From NCBI RefSeq assembly GCF_014839805.1, contig NC_051120.1, forward strand, positions 1,984,001 through 2,048,000: a stretch of DNA of 64,000 bases, in the 5' to 3' direction. This document shows positions 1 through 11,000 of the stretch, piece after piece. The first letter of the stretch is position 1. Every line of letters starts with the position of its first letter. Position numbers and translations under genes: made by a program. A model generated the notes under the pieces. It was given only the letters and a program-made list of their open reading frames with translations, was not told the origin of the DNA and searched no databases. This DNA comes from Manduca sexta. Lineage: Eukaryota > Arthropoda > Insecta > Lepidoptera > Sphingidae.

Positions 1-160
1 CATAAGCAATGTTTTTTTTTATTATTATTTCATCAAATTCCATGACAATAAAGACTTGTCATATACCAAACTGTGGATGAAGGCATGATTAAATACCAAT
101 AGTCATAATATTAACATATTATTGTCCATAAAGTAATACCTAAAATACTTTTCTTCACAG

Positions 161-342
161 TGCCAAAATCAAAGACCATCCCATCAGTTCTAGAAGAAGA
201 GTTTGTCTCCTCTGAAGCTAAGTTGCACAATGTGCTGCCGGACCAGCGGCTTCGGGCCAAGCCGCCGCTGCCGAAAACTGTGGTTACCAGGGCGGCTGTG
301 GAGACTCCTCACCCTGGAGTCAGTTATAACCCTACCTTCCAG
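161..342 (+). CDS. Nop53: Nop53 internal exon (first in window)
   Basis: The acceptor is TTCTTCACAG ending at 160 and the donor is GTGAGT at 343. The exon begins with the last two bases of a split codon and ends in phase 0 at Gln of YNPTFQ. It encodes the conserved PHPGxSYNP segment of the NOP53 family. Confidence 0.9.
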
Positions 343-3282
343 GTGAGTGTATCCGCAATAAATAGGTGACTGGTGATACCTTGTTTAAATAATTATTGTA
401 AATTTTATGCACACTAAAATTTTCATGCATATCTGTAAATGTTACCTTAGTTTAAACTGAGCATTAAGATAATGTGTGAGGTGTGGAAGTGTTATTTGAA
501 TAAATAAATAAATTACGTCCTAAGAATATATATACTTAGTTTGGTCTTGTCTGGGTCTTTCTAACCCAAATTGCATACCTATAAAATGAAAAAAAAAAGA
601 CCAAATGCATGATGCACATGATAGAATTAAAAAAAGTGTTACATCACAACAGTGCTGTGGGATAGTGGCAGATAGGAGAAAACAACTTGAAAGAAATACA
701 AATGTTTATTTCCTCAACAGTTACACTGCAGAGTTTGAAATCCTGGATCGATACTTTTTATTAAGAATACATGTTGTAAACGGTATCCCATTCCCACAGG
801 AACATCAAGAGCTGCTCCAGAATGTGGTGCAGCACGAGCAGAAGATGATGAAGCGCGAGGCGCACCTTAACCGCGTCACCACCAAGATGTTCAAGAGGGT
901 CACTGCACAGGAGAAGGAGGTCCGTACCAACCTATTGTTTATAGTCATATCTCATAAGATTCAAAGGAAAAATAACAAAAATTCATAATATTTTGGAATT
1001 GGTTTTTACGACAAGTAAACAATGTAGTTATGAAATAATTGAATAAATTTGGATGAAGGATTTTTGTATGAAATATGAAATTTATGACTTGTGTGTGTGT
1101 GTGTGTTTTTTTTACATTAATCGGCCTTGAGTTTGTAAGCAGATCAATGTGCAAAAATTTACTAAAAACTATTATAATATTCCAGAACCAATGGAAAGAA
1201 GAAATGAGCGAGGGTCTCCCCAAACCCCACAACCCGGCAGACGAACCTGCCTCTGACACGGACAACGAGTACAAGGCCATCAACCCGCCCGTCAAGAACA
1301 AGAAGAAAGATCACAAGGCGCGTAGGAAACAGCGCGAGAGAATAGAAGAGAGGGAGAGACTAAAACGGGAGAAGATTAATAAGAAGAAGATTACTGATAT
1401 TTACAGGTGAAAATGCGTTTTTTATTCAAATATAATATGATAAGAGGGCTAATGATGTCACATGATGGTAAAGGACAAAAACAGTAACCTATACCTACCA
1501 CATGATTTTTTAATTACAGCAACTGAGTGGAACTACCTCGTCACTTTGGTAAATTAGTTTCATAAAACCAAGTAATTTAGTAGTTGACTACTATTTTAAA
1601 AATATTTATTTATCAAAAATAAATTTCACCCTAAATCTAATGAAAAATAATTTTATTTGTTTATACACTTTTTATACAGATAAGTATAGGCGGACTTAAT
1701 GCCAGATGCATTTACATTGTAGTGAACGTACAAATTTGTTTGGCTATAGAAAACATATTACAGTGGTAATTAACCAGATGGACTCTAGCATATGATCTGT
1801 TTTGTGCGTCATAATATGTGACGATCGGCTGTGTAAGCAGACGCCTCTGGTACAATTTCGGCACCAAAGAACATATTTGTGCACAAATTATATTGGGTCT
1901 GGGTGTTGTAAGACCGGAAGTTCGTAGCTCGCTATTTACCGACACAAAACCTTGTACTAATGTAGGACAGACTATGTTTATGACTATTAGTCATGGTATT
2001 CCATATGACATTCCCAAAAATATATTGTTTATTTTTATCATTAACAGGCTTCGTAAACTAGAAACATCAATAACGAAGCGTGAGAAGAAACAGCAAGAAC
2101 TTCGAGCCAAGCGTGCGATCAAACACGCAGAGGAGGCCGCCACCGCCGCGCCCGCGCTCAACGCACACAAGGCGCCGCTCAAGGAGCCAGACTTCGTGGA
2201 ACCCACACAGCTCAGCGGGGACCTGCTGCATATAAACCCTAAAAGTAAGTGGCCAAATTAAATATATCCTATTTTTAATTGTATACATAACACCATCCAT
2301 AACATCACGCATTTATCCCCGAAGGGGTATGCAGAGGCGCAACTAGGGCACCCACTTTTCGCAAAGTATGTTCCGTCCCATGATGTGATAGGGGGCGAGC
2401 CTATCGCCATATCGGGCACAAATTCCAGATTCGGGGCTGATACTGAGCAGAAAAACCCAAATATCACTTTGCCCGACCCGGGATTCGAACCCAGGACCTC
2501 AGAGCGCTATTGTACCGGACATGCAATACAACTACGCCACCGAGGCAGCATTTAATTGTAGGCTGGCAGAAGAACAAACAGACATCATTTTGACGACCGT
2601 GAAGTAACACGACCTTTTTTAAATTGATTGATTTTATATTTATACTACACTAGTGAAGGATGATTGTTCAATGGAAAGTGAATGTGTTTTAAAATAAATA
2701 GAGTAATCATGTTAGTTAAGAAGTATTAAACGTATTATCTAGACCAGGGTTGGCCAACCGGTCAATCGACAACAAGTCCAGTCGATCGTGGCAAAGCAAA
2801 AATATAAATACGTAGAACAGACCGCGCAACATACCTAATCACTAACTGCTGCACGCATCTTCTTGTATAATTTTTTATTCAAAATAATAATAAATTGTGT
2901 ACTTAACTATGTTGTTTCATTTAAGATTTCAAGATGTATGTAGCTTCGTAGATCGCACAGAGTATTATCAATGTAAAGTAGATCTTGGGTCTTACCAAGT
3001 TGGCCACCCCTGATCTAGACTGTTTGATCCTACTACTCTGAATTTATCATTAATACCAGTTTATAAAAAATTTAACAATTATGACATTTAATTCCAGCGA
3101 ACTTACTCCGCGATCGCTTCGAATCCCTCCAACGTCGTGGGGCCCTCGCCGCCTCCAAGATCATGATGAAGAAGAAACGCAAGCTCAAGAGCTACTTCAA
3201 GCCTGGTCATAAAGTCACTGACCAGGAAATAGAGAAATACATCAACAAGGCTCAGGCGCAGAAAATAGGGGTGTCACATTAG
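161..3282 (+). CDS. Nop53: Ribosome biogenesis protein NOP53 (GLTSCR2 family), 3' part, five exons
   Basis: Exons 161-342, 800-919, 1186-1406, 2048-2244 and 3098-3282 join with matching phases into 300 codons ending in TAG. The product is Lys/Glu/Arg-rich and has NOP53-family segments in order: LEEEF and ETPHPGVSYNP, then NQWKEEM, then a basic coiled-coil-like block, then DLL, and the C-terminal DRFESLQRRG followed by a lysine-rich run. Family knowledge: NOP53 is a nucleolar/nucleoplasmic factor of late 60S maturation that in yeast recruits the Mtr4-exosome to trim 7S pre-rRNA. The first exon here starts in mid-codon at an acceptor, so the N-terminal exons, including any exosome-binding motif, lie before the window. 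The gene converges on the chitin-binding gene at 4593-15363. The last intron (853 bp) is largely a SINE plus a hAT MITE. I see no frameshift. The identity is firm; the 919 donor is the least certain boundary. Confidence 0.92.
800..919 (+). CDS. Nop53: Nop53 internal exon
   Basis: The acceptor is CCCACAG ending at 799. The exon is 40 codons, phase 0 at both ends, with a helical charged sequence (EHQELLQNVVQHEQ...). The donor I chose at 920 is GTCCGT, which is weak, but it joins in phase to NQWKEEM as expected for the family. Confidence 0.85.
1186..1406 (+). CDS. Nop53: Nop53 internal exon
   Basis: The acceptor is ATATTCCAG ending at 1185 and the donor is GTGAAA at 1407. It encodes NQWKEEMSEG, an acidic stretch and then a strongly basic KNKKKDHKARRKQRERIEE segment. 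It ends with two bases of an Arg codon completed by the next exon. Confidence 0.9.
1684..1745 (-). mobile_element. LINE 3'-tail fragment in a Nop53 intron
   Basis: It contains GCGGACTTAATGCCA, the reverse complement of the GGCATTAAGTCCGC tail found at 10625 and, less exactly, at 32425. It is short and diverged. Confidence 0.45.
2048..2244 (+). CDS. Nop53: Nop53 internal exon
   Basis: The acceptor is TTAACAG ending at 2047 and the donor is GTAAGT at 2245. It encodes LRKLETSITKREKKQQELRA, an Ala-rich linker and KEPDFVEPTQLSGDLLHINPK. It ends one base into a codon, in phase with the last exon. Confidence 0.92.
2316..2547 (-). mobile_element. tRNA-headed SINE (family A) in the last Nop53 intron
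   Basis: On the - strand the element starts GCCTCGGTGGCGTAGTTG (box A-like), has GGTTCGAATCCCGGGTCGGG (box B region), and ends near the conserved CCCTTCGGGG. It is flanked by a 7-bp direct repeat GCATTTA at 2309-2315 and 2548-2554, as expected for target-primed insertion. The same family recurs about ten times in the window. Confidence 0.85.
2745..3012. mobile_element. hAT-type MITE with 8-bp target duplication, in Nop53 intron
   Basis: The ends are inverted: CAGGGTTGGCCAAC at the left and the complement CAGGGGTGGCCAAC read from the right. A perfect 8-bp direct repeat ATCTAGAC flanks it at 2737-2744 and 3013-3020. The 8-bp duplication and CAGGG ends are hAT hallmarks. At 268 bp with no open frame it is non-autonomous. 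Confidence 0.9.
3098..3282 (+). CDS. Nop53: Nop53 terminal exon
   Basis: The acceptor is AATTCCAG ending at 3097 and the stop TAG is at 3280-3282. It encodes NLLRDRFESLQRRG, the conserved C-terminal NOP53 signature, then a Lys-rich tail ending QKIGVSH. Confidence 0.92.
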
Positions 3283-3290
3283 GTTTGGGT

Positions 3291-3296
3291 AATAAA
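3291..3296 (+). terminator. Polyadenylation signal of Nop53
   Basis: AATAAA lies only 9 bases after the Nop53 stop codon, followed by a T-rich stretch near 3310. This implies a very short 3' untranslated region. No other AATAAA is seen before the SINE that starts near 3342. Confidence 0.65.
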
Positions 3297-3341
3297 GATG
3301 TTTGAAAGAATTGGGGTTTTATTTAATGGTGAATCATGAAA

Positions 3342-3712
3342 CCCTCCTAGCCGAATTTCGGTCACGGCGGCCAATATTAACGGAGTTCCACCCGCGCAGG
3401 CGATATTATTGTGCCAAGTGTGTGCACAATATGTAGGTACACTCTTTTCCTTCACTCTCAGTCAGGTGAGACGGTAATCCGACATGACCGGAGAGAGATC
3501 AGACGTAGGACCAACGGTGCTACTTGTTTTCCAAGGCACGGAGGTATGACATGCTTTACTTTCTGAATCCAAGCAGTGAATAAGTAATTTTTAAGATAGG
3601 AAAAAAACCCAGTCACAATTATTTTTGGGACCCAGGATTTGAACCCAGCACCTCAAGAAGTTAGTAGTACTCGTACCTCGTACTCATTACGATTAAGTCA
3701 CTATGACTAATG
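3342..3712 (-). mobile_element. tRNA-like SINE (family D) between the convergent genes
   Basis: On the - strand a box B-like GGGTTCAAATCCTGGGT is followed by CAAAAATAATTGTGACTGGG, and the distal end reads GGCCGCCGTGACCGAAATTC. These are motifs I recognise from an abundant lepidopteran repeat. The CAAAAATAATTGTGACTGGG block is shared with the SINE at 29057. No clear target duplication was found. Confidence 0.7.
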
Positions 3713-3830
3713 TCAATGTAATGTAATCATTAGTACCATTAGGTACTAGATATTATGTGGCTAAGTATGGACAATGTTTTTTCCATGCTTCACATAACTC
3801 TGTGCAGTTAGGTCCGACCTTTCGAATAGT

Positions 3831-3836
3831 TTTATT
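3831..3836 (-). terminator. Candidate polyadenylation signal of the CPAP1-like gene
   Basis: AATAAA on the - strand, about 760 bases beyond the stop at 4593. Closer weak variants may be used instead. The stretch 3837-4592 would be the 3' untranslated region; it is AT-rich and shows no open frame or repeat I recognise. Confidence 0.35.
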
Positions 3837-4592
3837 ATTGTATTTTATAGGCATGTATGTCGAAGTAAAAAACGTATATTCATAGAAAACTTTACTATAA
3901 AAATCCTTAATACAGCTATTTGCGTAAAATATTTTACAAGAAATTGTGGCAGTGTAACAATAGCTTAAATTATTACGTACATAAAGTAGGTAACTCAGTT
4001 GTCTTCTAAATCTAGGTCTTAACAATAGGAAATAGGTTCTAGTTAATCTATAAATACAATACTATATTTTAAGTCTATAGAATATTTAAGTAACAACCAC
4101 AATAAATTAACTAATGTATGCTCTAGATGATGTTACATTAACCAAAGTGGAAATAATATTAGGAGGAAACACGCAAATATTTCACTTTTGTAAATATTAC
4201 AAGGTTTTATAAGGGTGGTTTCTGACGACATTCTACTGTCTTACAATATTGTTAACATTATGAAATACACTATTTTATAAGAGGACGAAAATAGTAAATA
4301 ATATTTTATAATTAGAACCGAAACCTGGGACAGCCATTGAATATCTAACTGTTTCAGTTTTGTTACGAAATTATTCCTTTGTATTTCGCAATCAGAAACC
4401 ACAATATATATTTTTTTAAACACTGGTTTATGTAACATCAGGCAAAGGAATGCATTTCTGTCATCACGAACAATAATACATTTTATCTACAATCACATTT
4501 ATAATACTTAGGGCTTGGAAATAAATTTAAAAATTTGAAATACTAAATCAACCCCTAAATACAAGGAAATCTCTCATCCCCTAATATTAGTT

Positions 4593-7500
4593 TCAACCCC
4601 ATCTCGCTGCGATTGTGTACAGCGATCGTAGTAATTCTAAAGCTCTTGTGTCAGATGCAGTTTTTAAATCTGATCCAGAAGAAACCCTTGCTTCTGCCGT
4701 GGGTTTGACTGGCTCAAACAACGGTATTCTGGTGACTTTAATCTCAGGTGTCGTATTGTACTTCTTGTGACCTCTACGACTAGTTGTAGTTCTAGGACTC
4801 AAAGTTGTACTCGCTGGTTCTAAGTCTTCATTTCTTCTATTGGAATCAGTTGTAGGATTTGAAAGAGAGTTGATAGCACTAGGATCGAAGCTCAAACTCT
4901 TCCCTTTTCTTTCGAACTGTCTCGGCCTTAATTCCTGTCTATCCATTCTTCTATAATCAGTCGATTGGATTTCGTCATCGGAGGAAGTGGTAGGGACCTC
5001 AGTGGTTTCTTCTTTTGCAATTTCTTCCATATCTTTTTGTGAGACAGCCATAAGAGCTTCTAAAAGTGCTTTCTTCGACGCTTCAGCTGTTGAGTTATGG
5101 TCATCATCACATGTCTGAATCAGTAGAAGTATAAGCCTCTTCACTGTCTTCGATTTCGTCTTTTTCATAACGTTCATTAGTTTCTGCGTCGTTGTCGAGT
5201 TCATGCCGCCCATAATTTCTTTTGCCTTCTCAACAACAGTATCAGCTATTGTTGTCAACTCTTGTGCTGGCTCAGTAGAAGAATCTCGCAGCAATCTGCC
5301 GATTCTTTCATTTTCTTTAAAGTTTGTAGTGATTTCAACATTTGCTGTTGATGATGCAGTTTGTTCCGTCGTTATAGGGTATTCTGTAGGCGTTGTGGCA
5401 GTAATAGGTACGTATGAATCTTTGACTGTTTGAGTATCGGGTCCTGTAGGGCTCAGATTGTCATTGAAAGTGATTGGATCAATAACTGTACTGTGCCAGT
5501 TGTCGAAATTACTTGTCCATTGTTGATAAGTAGTTTTATCGCTGTCCGGTGACGTGAATATGTTTCCAAAAGATGTAGTTGTTAATTCTTCAACTTCCTC
5601 CTGTTTAAATGTTGTGGGTGCAGAAGTTGTAGTTTGAATTGTAGTTGTTTCCAGGTCGGGTAACGTTGGAGCTTCTAAATCTTCAGAAGGTTTTTTAATC
5701 CCAGTAGAATTTTCTTCTAAGGTAATTTGTTTGCCTTGTCTTGAGTTTTTCGGTCCAATGAACGATTGGCTGTGAGCTCTTTGTAATTCTTCTTCGTTTT
5801 CCAACTCGATACTTTCTGTTTCAGTGAAATAAACTTGTGTGGTTGTTGGTATGACAGTGCTTGTTCTAATCCTTTTACTTTCAAAGTCTTGAACAGTTGT
5901 AGGAACTGTAGATCCAGTGATATCAACGCCCCAAGCTGTAGGCAAGTTCGTTACTTCAACATATTGGTTGAGAGGTTTGGCATCTGATAAATTAACTGAC
6001 TTGCCGTAGTATAAGTCAGTTAGGGCGTTATTTTGGAATCCGCCATATCTAGGTACAGAATAGTCAGTGGCAGATTCTGTGTAGTTCTCAACGAGATTGT
6101 TTATGGTTGAGGCAACTGTTTGCGTATATGCTGGCGTGGTTGTTGCAATTATTGGCGACGAAGCCGTAGTGTAAGAAGCAGATATTCTTCCGCAACATCT
6201 GAACGGATTTCTTACCGTAGTCGTATGGTAGTTTGTGGACAGAATTTCTGGCGTCGTCGTTGTTTTTGACTCTGCAGTTGTTGGGTAGATTGTAGGAATA
6301 CCTAAAGCTTTGCCTTCTCTCAACGACTGCTGGATAGCCTTTAATTTGTTGTCATCAGAGAAACCTAATATCTCGTCATCTTCTTCGTTCACTGTTGTCG
6401 TTGGTTCTGTGTTTATAGTTTCTTCCGTAGTACTTAACAAATCGCCAAATGAAGGGTGCGTCGGTCTAATGTCAGATAGTACTTTTCGGAACTGAACTGG
6501 ATCTTGTAAGTAAGCTGATAAGGCATGAGTGAAAACTTGAGCCAATTCCCTAATCTGAGGAGAAGTGGCTAAAGGATTTTGGCTCTGTTGTATCGTCAAG
6601 TCTTCAGATAAGTCGTTGAATGTTCCGTTAAGTTCTGTTTTCATTTCTTCGATCAATTCTGCCTGATCCGCGTCAGCGCCTTGACCAAATAGGTTGGTGT
6701 ATTTGTTAATCGTCTTCTGACTGAATAAACCAGGTAAGGTTTGCTCCATTAATTCATAATCAATAGGAACAGTTGTCGTTTCTCCTTCTTCGGGTGACGG
6801 AGTTGTTGACAAATTATCCAGAGCAGTTGCGTAATAAATTGCTAAGCTGTGGAGGGTCTTAGGGGTCAATGACGGTGGCACAATAAGCCCTGGTCTGTTA
6901 GTTTGGTCACCGAAGAATTTCTCAGTTGAAATCATAGGTGTCGCGGTGTCAGATGGTCCGTAAAAATCTAGATTTAGTTTACGCATCAGTCGTTCACGCC
7001 TTTCTTTGTACGACACCTCTGTAGTTGCGTCTACTTTTTTAGTACTTATGCTAATGCTTTTACTTGGTGTTGTCGTTTCGGTAGTCACTTTATAAATTGA
7101 TCTAGTTGTATGAGGTATTTTAGTAGCTGATTCGAATGTGTCTTTAGTTTCAATAACGACTTTGTTCTCGTATTTATCATTTCTTTCAGTAACAACTGGT
7201 ATTGGCTCTGTAGTCGTGATGAGGGTTTTATTCTTCTGTTTGTCAAGGAACCCTTTGAGTAAAGAAACACCTGGTCTTGTATAAGGTTCCTGGTTTTCAT
7301 ATGTGGTATAGCTTTTGGTGTATGGCACCAATGTTGGACGTTTAGTAGTCTCTTGTGTTTCTTGGGGCAAATGTTTGTCTCGAATATCGTACAAAGCTGG
7401 GTAAGGGCGGTAATTTTTGTTATGGAAATCTTGTAGGAATTGCCTATTGTTATTATTCGCGAAGGACGCGGTTTCAGCTGCGACCTGCATTTCTCTAAAG

Positions 7501-8012
7501 TTGTAGTCAATTGGCGTAGTCTTGGAGATTTCGGAATAAGTAGGAGACGTCGATTTCGGTAATGCGAAGTTGTTTGTTATAAGTTGTACGAGATTGCGTC
7601 TCCTTTTCTCAACAGCGGCGGTAGTCACTCTCTGCGTCGGATGAAAATCGAACAAAGTCTGATAACTCCTCGCTGTTACTATATTGAAGGGCGTGTCCGT
7701 CTGCAGCCGTTGCTTATGATTTTGAAATCGCTCCGTCGTCGTAGGGACGTTCACAGACGACCTTCTAGACTCTGCTCTGACATGGCTATCACCGATCTGC
7801 TGCAAGTCCTGGTTCTTGGTCAAGCTGTGGCTGATCTTCTGCGACTTCTTCTGCTCGTTGGAGTAGTACTCTGCGCTAGACTCGTAGAGAGCGGGCGCGG
7901 AGGCGCAGTCCACCTTGAACCACCAGTCGCAAATAAGGTGGGACTGGCTGAAGATGGTCCCGTTCGGGCAAAGGAATGAGATTTTGCGTGACGTGTCGCA
8001 TATGTGGAATAC
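4593..8012 (-). CDS. CPAP1-like gene, coding exon 5 (rest of domain and the long tail)
   Basis: The acceptor is CATTCCAG and the exon starts VFHICDTSRK in phase 0. It holds cysteines 3-6, with CDWWFKVDC at the end of the domain, then about 1100 residues of Thr/Ser/Pro/Glu-rich sequence, stopping at 4595-4593. The single 3.4-kb open exon has no stop or frameshift, which argues for an active gene. Confidence 0.95.
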   Translation of the reverse strand, partial: VFHICDTSRKISFLCPNGTIFSQSHLICDWWFKVDCASAPALYESSAEYYSNEQKKSQKISHSLTKNQDLQQIGDSHVRAESRRSSVNVPTTTERFQNHKQRLQTDTPFNIVTARSYQTLFDFHPTQRVTTAAVEKRRRNLVQLITNNFALPKSTSPTYSEISKTTPIDYNFREMQVAAETASFANNNNRQFLQDFHNKNYRPYPALYDIRDKHLPQETQETTKRPTLVPYTKSYTTYENQEPYTRPGVSLLKGFLDKQKNKTLITTTEPIPVVTERNDKYENKVVIETKDTFESATKIPHTTRSIYKVTTETTTPSKSISISTKKVDATTEVSYKERRERLMRKLNLDFYGPSDTATPMISTEKFFGDQTNRPGLIVPPSLTPKTLHSLAIYYATALDNLSTTPSPEEGETTTVPIDYELMEQTLPGLFSQKTINKYTNLFGQGADADQAELIEEMKTELNGTFNDLSEDLTIQQSQNPLATSPQIRELAQVFTHALSAYLQDPVQFRKVLSDIRPTHPSFGDLLSTTEETINTEPTTTVNEEDDEILGFSDDNKLKAIQQSLREGKALGIPTIYPTTAESKTTTTPEILSTNYHTTTVRNPFRCCGRISASYTTASSPIIATTTPAYTQTVASTINNLVENYTESATDYSVPRYGGFQNNALTDLYYGKSVNLSDAKPLNQYVEVTNLPTAWGVDITGSTVPTTVQDFESKRIRTSTVIPTTTQVYFTETESIELENEEELQRAHSQSFIGPKNSRQGKQITLEENSTGIKKPSEDLEAPTLPDLETTTIQTTTSAPTTFKQEEVEELTTTSFGNIFTSPDSDKTTYQQWTSNFDNWHSTVIDPITFNDNLSPTGPDTQTVKDSYVPITATTPTEYPITTEQTASSTANVEITTNFKENERIGRLLRDSSTEPAQELTTIADTVVEKAKEIMGGMNSTTTQKLMNVMKKTKSKTVKRLILLLIQTCDDDHNSTAEASKKALLEALMAVSQKDMEEIAKEETTEVPTTSSDDEIQSTDYRRMDRQELRPRQFERKGKSLSFDPSAINSLSNPTTDSNRRNEDLEPASTTLSPRTTTSRRGHKKYNTTPEIKVTRIPLFEPVKPTAEARVSSGSDLKTASDTRALELLRSLYTIAARWG

Positions 8013-11000
8013 CTGGAATGAATAATTAATTAATTTATTAGTCTTGTCCAGAATATAAGTTGGTTTTTCATTATTGCTAGTAATTGTCTTCAAAGTAGGT
8101 ATTATGTGACCTGATGACTTTTATAAAAAATAGATTATTTAAACCTACTTATCTCTACCTAAAAAAAAAATACAAAATTGTAAGATTATTTTTTGAATTT
8201 ATTTATTAGCTTTAACTTTCTTTGACCAATTTTTCAAATATATGCATCGTACCTGGCAGTCGGTTTCCAAGTCGGCGTAGTATCCCGTAGGCACATTCTT
8301 GCAGTTGAAGCCGGTGTGTGGTATATTCGGGTACGCCGGGAAGTCTACGCCCGCCTTGCCTATTACTCCTGGAACCAATCAATGGATAGGATTTAATACT
8401 TAATTTTCCGTGAAACACAATAAAATTTAATTATGACTAGACAATATCAATTTAATAAATCGCCTAACACACACTTTATTTTACTTTTTTTTATATTTCT
8501 TAATCAGGGACGAGCATACATAATTTAAATACTTAAACAAATACTAACTTCCAAAAATAATACTGTTTTTTTTGTATCAAAATCTCACTCATCACTTCTA
8601 ATTTTGTATCCATCATATTTTCCTTAAAGTAAGTGCTCGCTAACATAAAAAAGCATAGCACAATATTGAGCCTATCTAAACCATTTCCTACTAATAAAAA
8701 AAAAACTTGACCTAACTCGACAATAATCTTAAGTTCACATTACACGGGAATGGTAATTATCTAACCCATGAAGCATCTGAATGTTTGCCGGCAAACATGA
8801 CGGCTACATTGACATTTACGTGTGTCACGGGAATATAACCTTATACACTACATAATAAGGTTATTTTTCCGTGACACGCGTAATGTCATGTAGCTGTCAT
8901 GTTTGCCGGAAAACATTCAGATGCTTAAGTGCTAAATCGATAAGTACCTATCTATATAAATATATTATCTAACAAGCATTTCAATTTTCATATATTTACC
9001 TTGATGCTCCACAACGTCCAGATCGGGTTGGCTGTCAGCAGGTATCAGCCTCTTGACCAGCGGTCTTCCTTCAGTATAGTGTTCGAAGCCAGCCGCTCCC
9101 ATGGCTTCCGCGATGGCTTGTAGACTCTCCGCACTTGGTGCTGGCTCGTACAGTTCAGAAGCTCTAGCTGTGTCCTGGAAGTTGGTAATTAATATTGATT
9201 TTAGATTGACATCGCATGATATAAAACCTTCATTTTGAGTCGATTTTTGTTATGAACTTTATTGATCTTCTTCTGAAAAGTTGATATTGCCTTCTATCTA
9301 TATTAGAAATCGTAGATCTACAACTATTTGATATGACAGAATTTAATTATATTTATTGGCGAGATTCTTATTTGATACTCCAATTGGCCATCACGTAAGC
9401 GATTGATACAATTATGAAATACGGATGTAAATGTTGAAATAATTTCTAACTTTGTTATTCTTCACTCAAAATTAGGTCACGGTTTACAAACCACGTTATT
9501 TCTTGTAAATGTACCTATATCCAAAATATCAGTACCTACATTTCACTTATACTTAACAAACTTGGCTTAAAGATCGTCTTCACTATCCTCATTAAGACTT
9601 AATAATTCGGTTTAGATTAGTGCAAAGTGCAAAGACCAAATAATGGTTAACGATGTATTATCATCAGCCACATGAAGTCCACTGCTGAACATAGACCACT
9701 TCTAAAGATTTTCATACGAACTCGTCAAAAGCGGCCTAGGTCGGCCTAAGCGGCATTCAGTTAAAAACCAATAAATATAAATGTAATTACCTTGCGACGA
9801 TGAACTGGTCTCCGAGCTCCATCGCACACACCTGAAAGCATATACAATCATTGTTTAAAGAAATTATATGGTTTCCAAAGTATTTTACATCGATTGCTGG
9901 TGTTTCCTTGAGAGAATATTATCAATCACATAACACTCTCCACCAATCCTCATTCTTGAGAAATAAGCGTATGAGAAGGTCTCAAATAAAAAAAAGCTAT
10001 TTTATAATGATTTCGACTAACTAGAGATCTATCAAATTCGTGAGCTAACCAATTGTGATTAATTATGTTAAGTGAAATACAGCGGATGTAGATCATTTCA
10101 CTTCGAAGATTACATCCGAAGCACAAAGCGAGCTGTCATTGACTCGTAATCATGGCCCATATATCTTGCGCTTACGTCATATCCGGTGGTTTTAGATCTC
10201 GAAGGTTGAGGAAATTAAGTTACAAAAAATATGAGGATTAAAGTGTGGATTTGGTGGAGTAATATTGTTCTCATTCCCAAATTAGGTGTGTAAACGAATC
10301 ACATCTTTATCCCCCAAGGCGTAAGCAGAGGTGCAACCAGGAAACCAAATTATTGCCGAGTGTATTCTGTCTCATGATGCCATAGGAGGCGAGCCTATCG
10401 CCATATCAGGTACGAATTCCAGATTCAGGGATGATACTAAGAACGATAACCTATTATCACTTAGCCCGACAGATATAGATACAGAGGGCTCATGCGGTGA
10501 GGTTCATTATCGTTTGGATACATATCATCGAAGCCAGGGCCGCTCTGTCAAGACTCAAGAGTGAGATGAAGAAGAGAGTCTAGTTGTGTTGTCATACATT
10601 TGTTTTATTATTACTCTTATTGTATACTTCCTTATTTTTAATTTATGCACCTGCATCCGTCCTCTCTACACCTCCCCAAGGTTGACTGGGAGAGAATGCC
10701 CATGGCATTAAGTCCGCCTGTATACTATGTATACATATACACATACTTTGTACACAAAGTGTAAATAAATAAGATTACATCGATACACTGTTGTGTTAAA
10801 CAGCACACTGGCTAGTCCTATAACGACTTCTAACAAGTTACAATTACAATTGAGAGACTCTATAGACTTTCCCGCCCTCACATCCACCACTACAACTCCT
10901 GTAAGGCAGGATCAGCAGTGGCACGCATTTTATGAGACCGAGCGGTGAAGCTCGGCGAGTTTCAAGGAAAACTAATATGTCATTATCCCGCAAAATTAAT

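Noticed and set aside
1091..1109. (GT)n run followed by a T-run
   Set aside because: A short simple repeat inside a Nop53 intron; no evidence of function.
5203..5433. Antisense open frames over the large CPAP1-like exon
   Set aside because: They are frame shadows of a Thr/Ser-rich coding exon and have no splice or start support.
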